64,000 bases of DNA from Aselliscus stoliczkanus (lineage: Eukaryota > Chordata > Mammalia > Chiroptera > Hipposideridae), in assembly GCA_033961575.1 (NCBI GenBank), contig CM066738.1, positions 71,533,478-71,597,477 of the forward strand. The letters are read 5' to 3'. The notes beneath the pieces are model-generated. The model did not search any database, was not told where the DNA came from, and saw only the letters and a program-made list of their open reading frames with translations. Below are positions 46,020 through 57,929 of the stretch, piece after piece (position 1 is the stretch's first letter; every line of letters begins with the position of its first letter). Made by a program: the position numbers and the translations under genes.

Positions 46020-48074
46020 TTTCTATCAGTTTTTATTTATTTATGATTATTTTTTAAAATATTGGACCTCAGGTACAGTGTTGGGTTTTAGATTATTCAT
46101 AACCCTTAGCTATGATACGGCTTTCATCGTAGGTCCTTGCATGGTCTGCTTTAATATAGATGTGGATGGATGGATTTAAAATAATATAACAAGCATTAAT
46201 AAACTTGCTACCAAAACCAAAAATAGGGCCTTGATAATAACTTATGTCTAACCATATGGTTAGAATCTGCGTACCTCTTATCTCTCTGTTTCCCATAATC
46301 TGCAGTAACCATCATCTTGAACTTTTTATTAATTTTTCTTTTGCTTTCCTTTTAATATAGTTTTTTTTTTTTGAGGGCAGTGTCACTGGCCCTCGTATGT
46401 GGGACCCGAACCGGGGCCGCTGGCTTCCCAAGCTAGTGCTTAACCACCGTGCCACTCAGCCGGCCCTTACTATAGTTTTTATTATACCTATATATATTCC
46501 AATAAAGTAAGTGCTTTTTATTTTGGTTGTTCTTCACTTTATAAAAAGTGTATCATGCTTTTAAAAAACTTGTCTAACTATTACATTGTTTTGTACACCT
46601 GAAACTAATAAAAACAAGCAACCAAACAAACAAACTAATGTTATATTGATAAGACTCATTCATATTGTTTTATGCTGTATGTATTCAATTATATCATTGT
46701 GTGAATATGCCACTGTTGATTCATTCTCATTCCTGTGGCTGGAAAATTAGGTTATTCCCAGGATTTTGCTCTTGTGAACAGTGCTGCTATGAATATTGTT
46801 GAACATGATGCCATCAAATTTGTACAAATTTCTTTTTGGGTTATGAGCTTGAGAGTAGAATTTCTGGGTCATAAGAAATGTGAATTTTTCACTTTAGGAG
46901 GTAATGCTAAAACAATTTCCAAAGACTTTATACCAATTCATACTCCAACCATATCCTTTCTAATACTTGTTATTCTCAAACTTTAAACTTGGTCTTATTG
47001 AATGGGTATAAAACAGTAGAACGCTGTAGTCTGGTAGTCATTAATGATGGTGGTTATGAACCTTTCTTCAAATGTTTATTGACATGTGTTTCCTCACTGT
47101 AAAATGCTTATTCCTACTTTTGCCCATTTTTCTGTTGAACAGTTTATATTTCCCTTATTGATTTGTGGGAGTTTGGGATATATTTCTGATGATAATTCCT
47201 TGTTCATTTTATGTTCTTTGTTTAGCTATTGTTTCTTGTGTAACAAACCACCCCAAAACTTAGTGGCTTCAAACAATGACAAATTATTTTTTTCTCACAA
47301 TTCTGTGGGCTGACTGGGCTCAGCTGGTGGTTTTTCTGTTTTATGTGCTATCAACTGGGGTAACTCACTTAGTTGCATTTAGCTGCTGGCTAGGATGAAC
47401 TGGATGGTCCAAGAGGCTTCACTAACATGTTACATGTCTTGGTGCTCTTCCATATGTCCTTTCCATTTGTTACCTTGGGCTTTTTCACAGCATGGTGATT
47501 TGGGGATAATTGGTGGACTTCTTACTTAGAGGCTGGCTTCCAAGAGGAAGGAAGCTGAATCTGCCAGTTTTCTTAAGGCCTGTGCTTGAAAACCCCAGAC
47601 TGATACTTCTGCTACAACAAAGCAAATAATAAAGTCTATCTGGATTCAAGGGGAGAGAGTAGCCACCAGGGTAAAGAGCCTCCACCTCTTGATGGGTGAA
47701 GTGACAAACAGAGAGAGAAAGAATTGATGGCAGCCATCATTGTAGACTATCTGCCTCTTGTGTACTGTGAGTATCTTTCAGTTTGTAACTTTTATTTCTA
47801 CATCTTTAAAGTGTCTTTGATGAACCAATATTCTTAATTTTAATAAAGTGAAATTTATCTATTTTTATTTTTATAGTCAATGCTTTCTGAGTCTTGCTTA
47901 AGAAATCTTTCCTTGCTCTAAGTTCTTATTTTCCAGTAAGGGACTTTAAAGTTTGATTTCTGATATTTAAGTTCTTAATTTATTTGAAGTCAATCATTTG
48001 TTTCTGTTTTGAATAAGAATCTGATTTTATTCTTTTCCACTGCATATAGATTAGCCCTCCTTTCCTACTGATCT
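46020..48074 (-). mobile_element. Old antisense L1, split by an old LTR-like repeat and a SINE
   Basis: L1 3' region and ORF2 end in reverse: GTGAACAGTGCTGCTATGAA, TGGGTCATAAGAAATGTG, then after a break GATGAACCAATATTCTTAATT. An LTR-like repeat at about 47220-47760 (GTAACAAACCACCCCAAAAC, AATTATTTTTTTCTCACAATTC) interrupts it. Confidence 0.7.
46366..46466 (-). mobile_element. Short tRNA-derived SINE
   Basis: Antisense short form. The 14-bp duplication with one mismatch (TTAATATAGTTTTT / TTACTATAGTTTTT) is at 46352-46365 and 46467-46480. Confidence 0.92.
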
Positions 48075-51000
48075 CACTGATTTTCATAATGGCTGCACCA
48101 ATCTGCAGTCCCACCAAGAGTGCACCAGGCTTCCCTTTTTCTTCACAACCTCACCAGCACTTGTTGTTTGTTGATATATTGATGATAACGATTCTGATGA
48201 GAGTGAGGTGGTATCTCATTGTGGTTTTTATTTGCATTTCTCTAATGATTAGTGAGGTTAAAATTTTTTTCATATGCCTGTTGGCCATCTGTATGTCCTC
48301 TTTAGAGAAATGCTTCTTCATATCCTCTGCCCATTTTTTAATTGGGTTGTTTGTTTTTTGGTGTAGAGTTGAATGAGTGTTTTATAAATTTTGGATATTA
48401 ACTTCTTATCAGATATATCGTTGGCAAATATCTTCTCCCATTCAATAGGCTGCCTTTTTGTTTTATTGATGGTTTTCTTTGCTGTGAAAGAACTTTTTAA
48501 GTTTGATGTAATCCCATATGTTTATTTTTTCATTTATTTCCCTTGCCTGTGGTGATATGTCAGTAAAGATATTACTGAGGGTAATGTCTACAAATTTACT
48601 CCTATGTTTTCTTCTAGGAGTTTTATGGTTTCAGGTCTTACATTTAAGTCCATTTTGAATTTGTTCTCATATATGGTGTAAGTAGGTGGTCCATTTTCAT
48701 TTTTTTGAATGTGTCAGTCCAATTTTCCCAGCACCATTTATTAAATAGACTATCTTTACTCCAATGTAAATTCTTGCTTTTATTGTCATAGATTAAATGA
48801 CCATATATGGATGGATTTATTTCTGGACTCACTATTCTGTTCCATTGGTCTATGTGTCTATTTTTATGCCAATATCATACTGTTTTGATTACTATAGACT
48901 TGTAGTATGATTTGATGTTGGATAGCATGATGCCTTCCACTTTGTTCTTATTTCTCAAGATTGTGGCTATTTGGGGTCTTTTATGGTTCCATATAAATTT
49001 TAGGATTATATGTTCTATTTCTGAGAAAAAAGTCCTTAGTAGTTTGATAGAAATTGCATTGAATCTATATATTGCCTTCGGTAGTATTGACATTTTAACT
49101 ATATTAAATCTTCCTATCCATGAACATGGTATGTATTTCCATTTATTTGTATCTTCTTTGATTTTTCTCTTCAGTGACTTATAATTTTCTGAGTACAGGT
49201 CTTTTACTTCATTGGTTAAATTTATTCCTAGATATTTTATTGTTTTTGAAGCAATTGTAAATGGGATTGATTTTCTGATTTCCTCTCATAGTTTATTATT
49301 GGTGTATACAAATGTAACTTATTTCTGAATATTAATTTTGTATCCTGTTACCTTACTAAATTCATTTATCAGTCTTAACAGTTTTTTGGTGGAGACTTTG
49401 GGATTTTCTCTATATAGTATCAATCATCTGCATATAATGACAATTTCTCCTCCTCCTTTCCAATTTGGATGCCTTTTATTTCATTTTCTTGTCTGGTTAA
49501 AATGGCTAGAACTTCCATAACTATGTTGAATAGAAGTGGTGAAAGTGGGCAGCCTTGTCTTGTTCCTGATCTTAAGGGGAAAGCTTTTAGCCTTTCCCCA
49601 TTGAGTACAATATTAGCTGTGGGCTTATCATATATGACTTTTATTATGTTGAGATATGATCCCTGTATTTCCAGTTTGCTAGGAGTTTTTATCATAAATG
49701 GCTGCTGGATTTTGTCAAATGCTTTTTCTGCATCTATTGATATGATCATATGATTTTTATTTTTCATTTTGTTAATGTGATCTGTTATGTTAATTGATTT
49801 GAGGATATTCAACTAACCTTGCATACCAGGAATGAATCCCACTTGATCGTGGTGTTTGATCTTTTTGATGTGTTGCTGAATCTGATTGGCTAGTATTTTG
49901 TTGAGGATTTTTGCATCTATGTTCATTAGGGATATTGGCTTGTAGTTTTCTTTTTAAATAATATCTTTGTCTGATTTTGGGCTCAGAGCAATAGTGGCAT
50001 CATAAAACGTGCTTGGGAGCCTTCTCTCCTGTAGTTTTTTGAATAGTTTGAGGAGAATAGGTATTGATTCTTTTTGGAATGTTCTGTAAAATTCACCTGT
50101 GAAGCTATCTGGTCCAGGACTTATGTTTGTTGGAAGCTTGTTGATTACTGATTCAATTTCTTTGGTAGTAATCAGTCTATTCTGAGTTTCTGTTTCTTCT
50201 TGGTTCAACATGGAAGTTGTATGCGTCTAGAAATGTATACATTTCTTCCAGATTACCTAATTTGTTGGCATATAGTTGCTTGCAGTATTTTCTTAAAATT
50301 TTCGATATTTCTGTGGTATGTGTTGTCACTTCTACTCTTTCATTTCTGATTTTATTAATTTGGGTCCTCTCTCTCTTTTGTTTGGTGAGTCTGCTAAGGG
50401 TTTGTCAAGTTTGTTTGCCTTTTCAAAAATACCAGCTCTTGGTTTCATTGATCTTTTGTATTTTTTTGGTTTTGGTCTCTATTTCATTTATTTCTGCTCT
50501 GATATTTAATATTTCCTTCCTTGTACTCCATTTGAGCTTGTTTTGCTGTTCTTTTTCCAGTTGCCTTAGGTATAAAGATAGTCTGTTGATTTGAGGTTGT
50601 TCTTGCTTCTTTAGGTAGGCCTCCATGCTGTGAACTTCCCTCTTAGGACTGCTTTCGCTGCATCCCAGAGATTTTGGGTCACAGTGTTTTCAGTTTTGTT
50701 TGTTTCAAGGTATCTTTTGATTTCCTCCTTGATCTCATTTTTGACCCGCTCGCTATTTAGTAGCATGTTATTCAGCCTCCATGTATTTGTGTGCTTTCTG
50801 GATTTCTTCTATAATTGATTTCTGGTTTTATAGCATTGTGGTTGGAGAAGACGCTTGAAATGATTTCAATCTTCTTAAATTTATTGAGACTGGTTTTGTG
50901 GCCTAACATGTGGTCTATTTTGGAAAATGTTCCATGTGTACTTGAGAAGAATATATATTCTATTGCTTTGGGGTGAAATGCTCTAAAAATATCGATAAAA

Positions 51001-51514
51001 TCCAGCTGGTCTAAAGTGTCATTTAAGGCCACTGTTTCCGTGCTGATTTTCTATCTGGAGGATCTGTTCATCGGTGACAATGGGGTGTTGAAGTGCCCTA
51101 CTATGATAGTGTTACTGTTGATCTCTGTCTTTATGTCTGTCAAATACTGTTTATATAATTAGGAGCTCCTGTGTTGGGTGCATAGATGTTTACTAGGGTT
51201 ATGTCCTCTTGTTGAATCGATCCCTTTATTATTATATAGTGCCCTTTTTTGACTTTTATTGTAGTCTTCATTTTAAAGTCTATTTTGTCCAAAATAAGTA
51301 ATGCTACTCCAGATATTTTCTCATTTCCATTTGCATGAAATATCTTATTCCATCCCTTTACTTTCAGTCTGTATGTGTCTTTTGCTGTGTGAGTCTCTTG
51401 TAAAGAGCATATGCATGGGTCCTGTTTTCTTATCCACTTAGCCATGTCTTTTGTTGGAGCATTTAGCTCATTCACATTTAAAGTGATTATTGATAGGTAC
51501 ATATTTATTGCCAT
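48075..51514 (-). pseudogene. L1 ORF2 (endonuclease and reverse transcriptase), broken
   Basis: The frame begins at 51514 with an endonuclease N-terminus (NVNELNAP, then CSLQETHTA, the catalytic N and E regions). The endonuclease end is at 50772-51032, where the usual SDH catalytic motif reads SNHNAIK, an Asp to Asn change. The reverse transcriptase shows PLSPLLFN and YADD at 49420-49812, and later pieces lie at 48875-49093 and 48644-48832. Several frame breaks separate these blocks, and the C-terminus is cut off at 48075. It parallels functional L1 ORF2, which nicks target DNA and copies its own RNA, but this copy is dead. Confidence 0.88.
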
Positions 51515-51589
51515 TTTGTTATTTGTATTTCTGGTCTTCCTTGGTTAGCTTGTTTTCCCCTTTCTTCTGTTTAAAACACCCTTTTAACA

Positions 51590-52472
51590 TTTCCTGCAAA
51601 TCTGGCTTGGTGGTCATGAATTCCTTTAGCTTATTCTAGTCTGAGAAGCTCTTTATCTCTCCTTCAATTTTAAGTGTTAGCTGTGCTGGGTAGAGCAATC
51701 TTGGTTGCAGACCTTTATTTTGTGTCACTTTGAATATCTCCTGTTACTCCATTCTGGCCTGCAGAATTTCTGTAGAAAAGTCAGCTGTTAGTCTATAGGA
51801 GTTCCTTTATATGTAACCCGCTGTCTTTCTCTTGCTGCTTTTAGGATTCTGTCTTTGTCTTTAACCTTTGCCATTTTAACTATGATGTGTCTTGGTGTGG
51901 ACCTGTTTGGGTTCAGCTTGTTTGGAACTGTCTGCACTTCCTGGGCTTGTATGTTGATTTCCCTCACCAGAATAGGGAAGCTTTCTGTCATTATTTCTTC
52001 AAATTCATTCTCAATCTCTTGCTTCTTCTCTTCTCCTTCTGGTATTCCTATGATGCGAATGTGGTTGTGCTGCATCTTGTCCCACAGGTCTCTTAAACTA
52101 TTTTCATTGTTTTTTATTCTTTTTTCCTTTTGTTTTCCAACTGGATGACTTGTGCTATTTTGTCTTCTAAAGCACTGATCCGAGCCTCTGCTGTATCTAA
52201 TCTACTGGTGTTTCCTTCGAGTGTGTTCTTCATTTCAGTTTTTGTATTCTTTAGTTCTAACTGGTTTCTCTATCCATTTTTATGTCTGCACTAAGTTCAT
52301 TGAACATTCTTATCATCAGTGTTCTAAACTCTGTCTCTGAAAGGTTGGATCCGTCTGTTTCATTTAGCTCCATTTCTAGAGGTTTCTTCTGATCTCTTAC
52401 TTGGGACATGTTTCTTTGTTTCTTCATTCTGGCTGTCACTCTGTGATTGCTTCCATGTATTAGGTAGATCAC
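51590..52472 (-). pseudogene. L1 ORF1 (RNA-binding protein), broken
   Basis: The N-terminal piece is at 52257-52472. The RRM-like part is at 51788-52075 with IRIIGIPEGEEK and a C-terminal domain phrase KAARERQRVTYKGTP. The end of the frame is near 51590 (LQEMLKG in reverse). ORF1 proteins form trimers that coat L1 RNA. Frame breaks make this copy non-functional. Confidence 0.8.
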
Positions 52473-53780
52473 CTATGCATCTCCGTCATTGCTGGGTTGT
52501 CTTGTAGTATGTGTCCTTTATATTCAGATTACACGGTGTCCTTATTTTCCTGTACCATGTGTTCCAGAGGTGTCACTGTTAAAGTTGCTCTTTAACTGCT
52601 TTTGGCTTCTCAGAGGGTAGGATTGACCCTCAGACTGATTAGTAGGGAGAATTAGCTCTGTTCACAGTGTATGAGATGCTGTGTGGAGGTTGACCCCCTC
52701 AGAGGAGGCTTGACCACTGTGGGCTCTTGTGTCTGTGGAAAATATCTTTTGAGAGTGTCACTTGTAGTTTCAACCAGGTAATACTCTGGTTTTGTTAACA
52801 TTGGCCTCTGTGTGTATTAGTTCTGGTGTCTCTTGGGTGAGGCTCCCATTCAGAGCTGTTTCAGCCCTGTCTGTTACCATTTCGTAGCTAACTGGTAGGC
52901 TGTATGCTGTTGGTTGCTGCCCGTGCTGGACCTGGGGTCATATGGGGATGGTCTCTGTGTGAACTGAGGCTGGCTGCCCCCGATATTGGTCCTGAGGCAG
53001 TTTAGGAAAAGGCTCATGGCCCCTTAGGCCTTTAGCCATCTGTCAGATGCCAGTAAGACCCAACTATTGAAATAGTCTCTCTAGGAGCTTGTGTCTGGCT
53101 ATTTGACCCAGTGTTGAGGGTGCCCTCAGCAACGTGGCACTAGCTTGGCAGGTCAAGTGAGTTATCCGATGTGATTGGTGGTTTTTAAGATGTTAATACA
53201 GATTCAGGTCTTACATCGATACCTGGCCTGTGACCCTCTTGTATAGCGTCCCAAGGACATTACAGCCTGCCTCCACTTCGTGCTCACAGATTCATGAAAG
53301 CTGTTCCTGAGTGCCTGTGGTGCAGGTTGAGGTCACTGAACTCCTCAAAGATGACTCCAGGGCTCTGCAGACCACCTTCTGTTGTAAAAATATTTCCTAC
53401 AGTTTCTGGGGGTAGAGCCAGTCACCCCAACACCATGATTTCCCCCAGCAATGCAGTTGTAGGTGAGCAAGGTGGTGTTACAAGAGTGTAAAGGCTGTGG
53501 TCAGTGGTTTCTACAAGTTCAGTGTAGTATCAGTTCCTGAACCAGTGCTAGGTCCACATCTACTTCATAAAACAAAAACAAAGCAAGACAACCCAACAAC
53601 ACCAAAAAGCAAATACACGCCCAGAAAAACACATTAAGCGATGATCAGACAGGAGAAACAGAAATATATACAAGACAGAAAAACACAAACACAAAAACAG
53701 GAGAATAAGACAGAAAAACTGTGATCAAAACAATAACCAGTTAATCAAGCCTGAGAAACCATGACAAAAGGAAAACAGAC

Positions 53781-53900
53781 AAGGGCTGGCCAAGTGTTGC
53801 AGTGGTTTAGTGCTGGCTTAGGAATCCAGTGGCCCTGGTTCGGATCCCACATATGAGGGCCAGTGACACTGCCCTCAAAAAAAAAAAAAAAAAAAAAAAG
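53781..53900 (+). mobile_element. Short tRNA-derived SINE inside the L1 5'UTR
   Basis: Head AGGGCTGGCCAAGTGTTGC to CACTGCCCTC and about 22 A. The 9-bp direct repeat GAAAACAGA is at 53771 and 53904. It sits in an A-rich purine tract. Confidence 0.9.
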
Positions 53901-55239
53901 AAAGAAAACAGATGAAAGAAGAAAAAGGAACAAAAAGATGAAAAAGAAAGAAAAGAAAAAAAGGAATAATAAAAGAAAAAGAAATAAAGGGGAACAGAAG
54001 GAAAAAAGAGAAAACAAACAATAAAAAGACTCTCCACCTGCTTTAATCTGCAGACCACTTGCTCAGGAATAGAGAGTCTCTGGGTGACTCAGCACCAGCT
54101 GTGTTGGGGGGAAGGGCCCAACACGTTGTGGGCAGGGTGGGGCAGGTCTGCAAGTCACTATGGTTTGTAGTCAGCCGCCCCCAAGTCAGAGCAGCGTGCA
54201 CTCCTGCACCGGCAAGCATCCTGCACAAATGTGCCATGAATGCCCCCTTCCAGATCATGCAGGTGCACAATTCCCGGCGCAACACTCCCAGGAGAACTCC
54301 CAGTCTCAGCCTGTCCCAGTCAGCAGCTCACAGATCATGCAGAGCAGCCTGACAGCCAATCGCCAGCCTGGCAACTGTACACATGCAGTGCAGAGAGCGG
54401 CGACCCAAGTCAGCTCATGAACTCCCATGTCTCAATGAGCAGCCTGTTGGAGCCTGACCACACCTGCCAGACGTTTCCCTGGCTACGCAGCACAAGCAGT
54501 GTGGAGGGTAGGGATCCAAGGCAGCATGCACGCTCACACCTGCGCCAATTCTACCAGACCAATGTTGTCTGGGACCTGACCTTCTGGGAAGGCCCAACTC
54601 TGAAAAAATGGCACCGTCCTGTACACTACTCGTGTGCAAGCTCCACATTGGGGGAACAATGGTCCCAAAACCTCCAGATCCTGCGCCAAAGGCTCAGTTT
54701 AGTCCTTCCCTGCAGGCTCATGGGACCCTGCTCATGCAGCCACTCCCTCTGCCAGGGACCAGGTGAATGTTCATCAGCGAGCAAGTCTGTATGCCGGCTC
54801 CACAGGAAGCTGACTGTTTCTCTAGCCGCCCTCTGCATCACAAAGTTGAGCAAAGACAGTCCTCACTAATTTCTACTGCCAGCTATCGTGGAATTTCTCT
54901 TCCCAGCAAAGTAACTCTGGGCTGGTGAGCTCGGTTTGGGGCAGGAGAGTCTCTCCCCCAACTGGAGAAGCCTCCCCACCATTGAGGTGTCCTTTGCGGG
55001 GCTTGCCCTCTCTCTGTGGGCCTGGAGTCAGCCTGTCTCATGTCCCCACCCCTATTAACAGTCTTGACATGGCCTCTTCTTTAAACCCTTCATTTAGAGG
55101 TTCTGTTTATCTAGTGTTCAGGGGACTTCTGAGGTTAAATATTGTATAAACTATTTGTAATTTTGGTGTGATCCTGGGAGGCAGTTGGCACAGCGTCTGT
55201 CTGTTCCACCATCTTACCAGAAATCTGCCCCCCATTTGC

Positions 55240-55503
55240 CTTTTGAATCTTGTCTTTCATTACAATGCTGTTGTTAAACTGGGCAAGCTGGCCTCTGTGC
55301 CTCTTTGCTTATGCTGGTTGCTCCACTGGGAACACTTTCTCTGTTTGCAGCTCACTGTACTTACCAAAGTTCTATCCATCCTCACAGGCAGCTTAAATTC
55401 TACCTCTTCCACCCAGCTTTCCCTGAACCCATAGAATATCTATTGCCTTTGACATAGCAGTCTATACTCTTGCTGTACCCCCCTTACCTTGTGGTTATTT
55501 GTA
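55240..55503 (+). repeat. L2 fragment, part 1
   Basis: CAGCTTAAATTCTACCTCTTCC and CAGCTTTCCCTGAACCC are L2 phrases. It resumes at about 56424-56520 (CAGAGCCTAACATAGAACTTG) after the Tigger insertion. Confidence 0.7.
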
Positions 55504-56421
55504 TATATAGCCCCCCCTTATCCTCAGTGTCACTTTGTGTGGTTTCAGTTACTGCAGTGAACTGCAATCCAGTATATTAATTGGAAAATTACAGAAACAA
55601 AATAATTATAAGATTTAAATTGCACACCATTCTGAGTAGCATGATGAAATCTCATGCCATCCCTGTCCATTCTGCCTGGGATGTGAATCATGTCTTTGTT
55701 CAGCATCTCCATGCTGCAGACTCTCATCACCACTTAGAAGGTGCCATCTTGGTTATCAGTTAGATTGTCAAAGTATTGCAGTGCTTGTGTTCAAGTAACC
55801 CTTATTTTACTTAACAATAACCCCAAGGTGCACGAGCAGTGATGCTGACATTTCAGATATCCAAAGAGTAGCTATATAATGCTTCATTTAAGTGAAAAGG
55901 TGAAAGCTCTTGACTTAGTAAAGAAGAAAAAATTATATGCTGAGATTGCTGAAATCTATGGTAAGAACGAATCTTCTATCTATGAAATTGTGAAAAAGGA
56001 AAAAGAAATTTGTTCTAGGTTTGTTGTTGCACCTCAAACTGCAAAAGTTATGGTCACAATGCATGATGAGTTCTCAGATAATAGGAAAGGTATTAAATTT
56101 GTGGGTGAAAGACATGAACAGAAAGTGTGTTTTGATTGACGCTAATGTGTTGTTCCAGAAAGCTTTCAGCTTGTAGGAAGGAATTCTCTGAAATGAGTGA
56201 CCATTTCACATAACTTTTCTTACAGTATATTGTTATAATTGTTTTATTTTATTATTAGTTATTGTTGATAGTCTCTTACTGTGCCTAATTTATAAATTAA
56301 ATTTTATCATAGGTATGTAGAGGAGAAAACATAGTATATATAGGGTTTGGTAATATGTGCAGTTTCAGGCATCCACTGGGGGGTCTTGGAACATATCCTA
56401 TGCAGATAAGGGGGACTATTG
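55504..56421 (+). mobile_element. Tigger-type (pogo-like) DNA transposon remnant
   Basis: Terminal inverted repeats: left TATAGCCCCCCCTTATC; right, reversed, CAATAGTCCCCCTTATCTGC with the familiar CCAAGACCCCCCAGTGGATG. It sits at a TA in an L2. A frame at 55879-56139 encodes a helix-turn-helix N-terminal part of a Tigger/CENP-B-like transposase (EKVKALDLVKKK, YGKNESSIYEIVKKE). The catalytic DDE part is missing, so the element is internally deleted. Confidence 0.83.
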
Positions 56422-56521
56422 TACTTCAAATCTCCACTGGATCTGTGGGCAAGGATCCTCTTTGTATCTCAGAGCCTAACATAGAACTTGTACAAAGTAG
56501 GATATAAAGAGTAAAAGGATT

Positions 56522-56837
56522 TGCTGAAGGAAAACATCTTTGCATCCTAAGTACAACAGGCTCTTAAAGTGTCATACAGGACAAGAAAAACACAGCTCTA
56601 AAAGATTGAAGCTAAATAGAATCTATATCTGAGAAACATGATAAACAAAAACAGGTGATATGGTTTAAAATTAAATGAAAAAGAGAAAAGCTTACTACTG
56701 TCTTCAGAATGTATTATGATGAACTTCAACAACTGACATCTCTAAGCTGCATGATGCAGCCTTTGTTTTGGTTACCTTTTTTACTAAATTCATAAGACAA
56801 AATTACTTGAAAATGAAAAAGAACTTTTATTTTTCAG
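56522..56837 (+). other. Intron 1 end, acceptor region of LAMA3 exon 2
   Basis: No repeat recognised. The polypyrimidine tract CTTTTATTTTTCAG abuts exon 2. Confidence 0.7.
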
Positions 56838-56990
56838 GGACAGTTCTGTGACTACTGCAATTCTGAGGACCCCAGAAAAGCACATCCAGTCACCAATGCA
56901 ATTGATGGATCTGAACGTTGGTGGCAAAGCCCTCCCCTCTCCTCAGGCATACAATACAACAAAGTGAATGTCACTTTGGATCTAGGGCAG
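56838..56990 (+). CDS. LAMA3: Laminin subunit alpha-3, coding exon 2 (LN domain)
   Basis: Encodes residues 93-143 of the 3B chain, joining exon 1 in phase 0. It reads [20 protein letters not shown], then [17 protein letters not shown] and a VTLDLGQ end, nearly identical to mammalian LAMA3. These are LN-domain hallmarks: two cysteines in FCDYC, the NAIDG and RWWQSPPL blocks conserved in laminin LN domains, and an N-glycosylation sequon NVT at about residue 136. The acceptor is a good CAG after a pyrimidine tract. The donor is a perfect GTAAGT at 56991. The exon is 153 bp, so skipping it would keep the frame. The next exon is outside the window. Confidence 0.97.
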
Positions 56991-57234
56991 GTAAGTTATG
57001 CTTTCAAATGCAATGGGGAAAATTTGTTTGAATCATTGGCTCTGTGGTGATTTCTGATATAATAATAATTATTTTAAGAAATAAACCAGTTTTAATGCAC
57101 TAATCATTGTGAAGCCTGTTACATTAATATTTGCATTCCTCAACATCCAGCATGGTGACAGACACAATGCAGACACCCACACTGTCTATTAAGTGAGTTA
57201 AAAAATAGTTGTGAATAGTTTCATTGGCAAAAAT

Positions 57235-57618
57235 ATTTTTATTATTATTTTTCATTGTTGTAAAGTATACATAAAAATTTACCCTCTTAGCCATTTTTAG
57301 CTGTGTAGTTCAGTAATATTAACTACATTTACACTGTTGTACAACTAATCTCCAGAACTCTATTCGTCTTGTAAAATTGACACTCTGTACCCATTAAGTA
57401 CTAACTTCCCATTTCCCCTCGCCCCTAGCTCCTGGAAGCCACCATTCTACTTTCTGTCTTTATGAATTTGACTACTCTAGGTATCTTATATAAGTGGAAT
57501 CATACAGTATTTGTCTTTTTGTGACTGGCTTATTTCACTTAGCATAATGTCTTCAAGGTTCATCCATGTTGTAACATGTGTTAAAATTTCTTTCCTTTTT
57601 AAGACTGAATAATATTCC

Positions 57619-57669
<51 letters not shown>

Positions 57670-57830
57670 CAATGGAATATATATACCACAATATATACAA
57701 TGGAATATATATACCACATTTTGTTTATCCATTCATTTGTCATTGGACACTTATGTTGTTTTCACCTTTTGTCTATTGTGATTAAGACTGCTATGAATGT
57801 GGGTATAGCAAAGATATTTTTTATAGCATT
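57235..57830 (-). mobile_element. Old L1 3' end, antisense
   Basis: TAAAGTATACATAAAAATTTACC, CTCCTGGAAGCCACCATTC and TGGAATCATACAGTATTTG are reversed L1 3'UTR and ORF2 end. A (TG)n lies inside. Confidence 0.8.
57620..57659 (+). repeat. (TG)n microsatellite
   Basis: About 20 TG units, followed at 57660-57717 by two tandem copies of a 27-28-bp AT-rich unit (core ACAATGGAATATATATACC). Confidence 0.97.
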
Positions 57831-57929
57831 CTCTTTCCTGGAAATCCTGACTCCATGAACACTGACTGCCATAGATTTTGACCTTGTTTGGCCAATTGGT
57901 CCACAATGGAACCTGACTTCAGGCCTGTA

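Larger units (their letters stand above)
48075..55233 (-). mobile_element. Long antisense L1 with 5'UTR, ORF1 and most of ORF2
   Basis: About 7.2 kb. Reading leftwards from 55233 (5' start, GGTAAGATGGTGGAACAG in reverse) it contains a long 5'UTR (about 52480-55233, with an A-rich middle and a SINE insertion), ORF1 (about 51590-52472), and ORF2 (from 51514). The left end stops within the ORF2 C-terminal region: about 0.9 kb, including the 3'UTR and any poly(A) tract, is missing compared with the L1 at 9476-11534. No convincing target-site duplication was found. The coding frames are broken, so it cannot be autonomous. Confidence 0.88.
29504..56837 (+). other. LAMA3: LAMA3 intron 1 (27,334 bp, phase 0)
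   Basis: Bounded by donor GTAAGC at 29504 and acceptor TTTTATTTTTCAG ending at 56837. A branch-like TTTACTAAAT lies about 50 bases upstream of the acceptor. The intron is mostly transposable elements, listed separately. No further LAMA3 exon was seen inside it. Confidence 0.92.
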
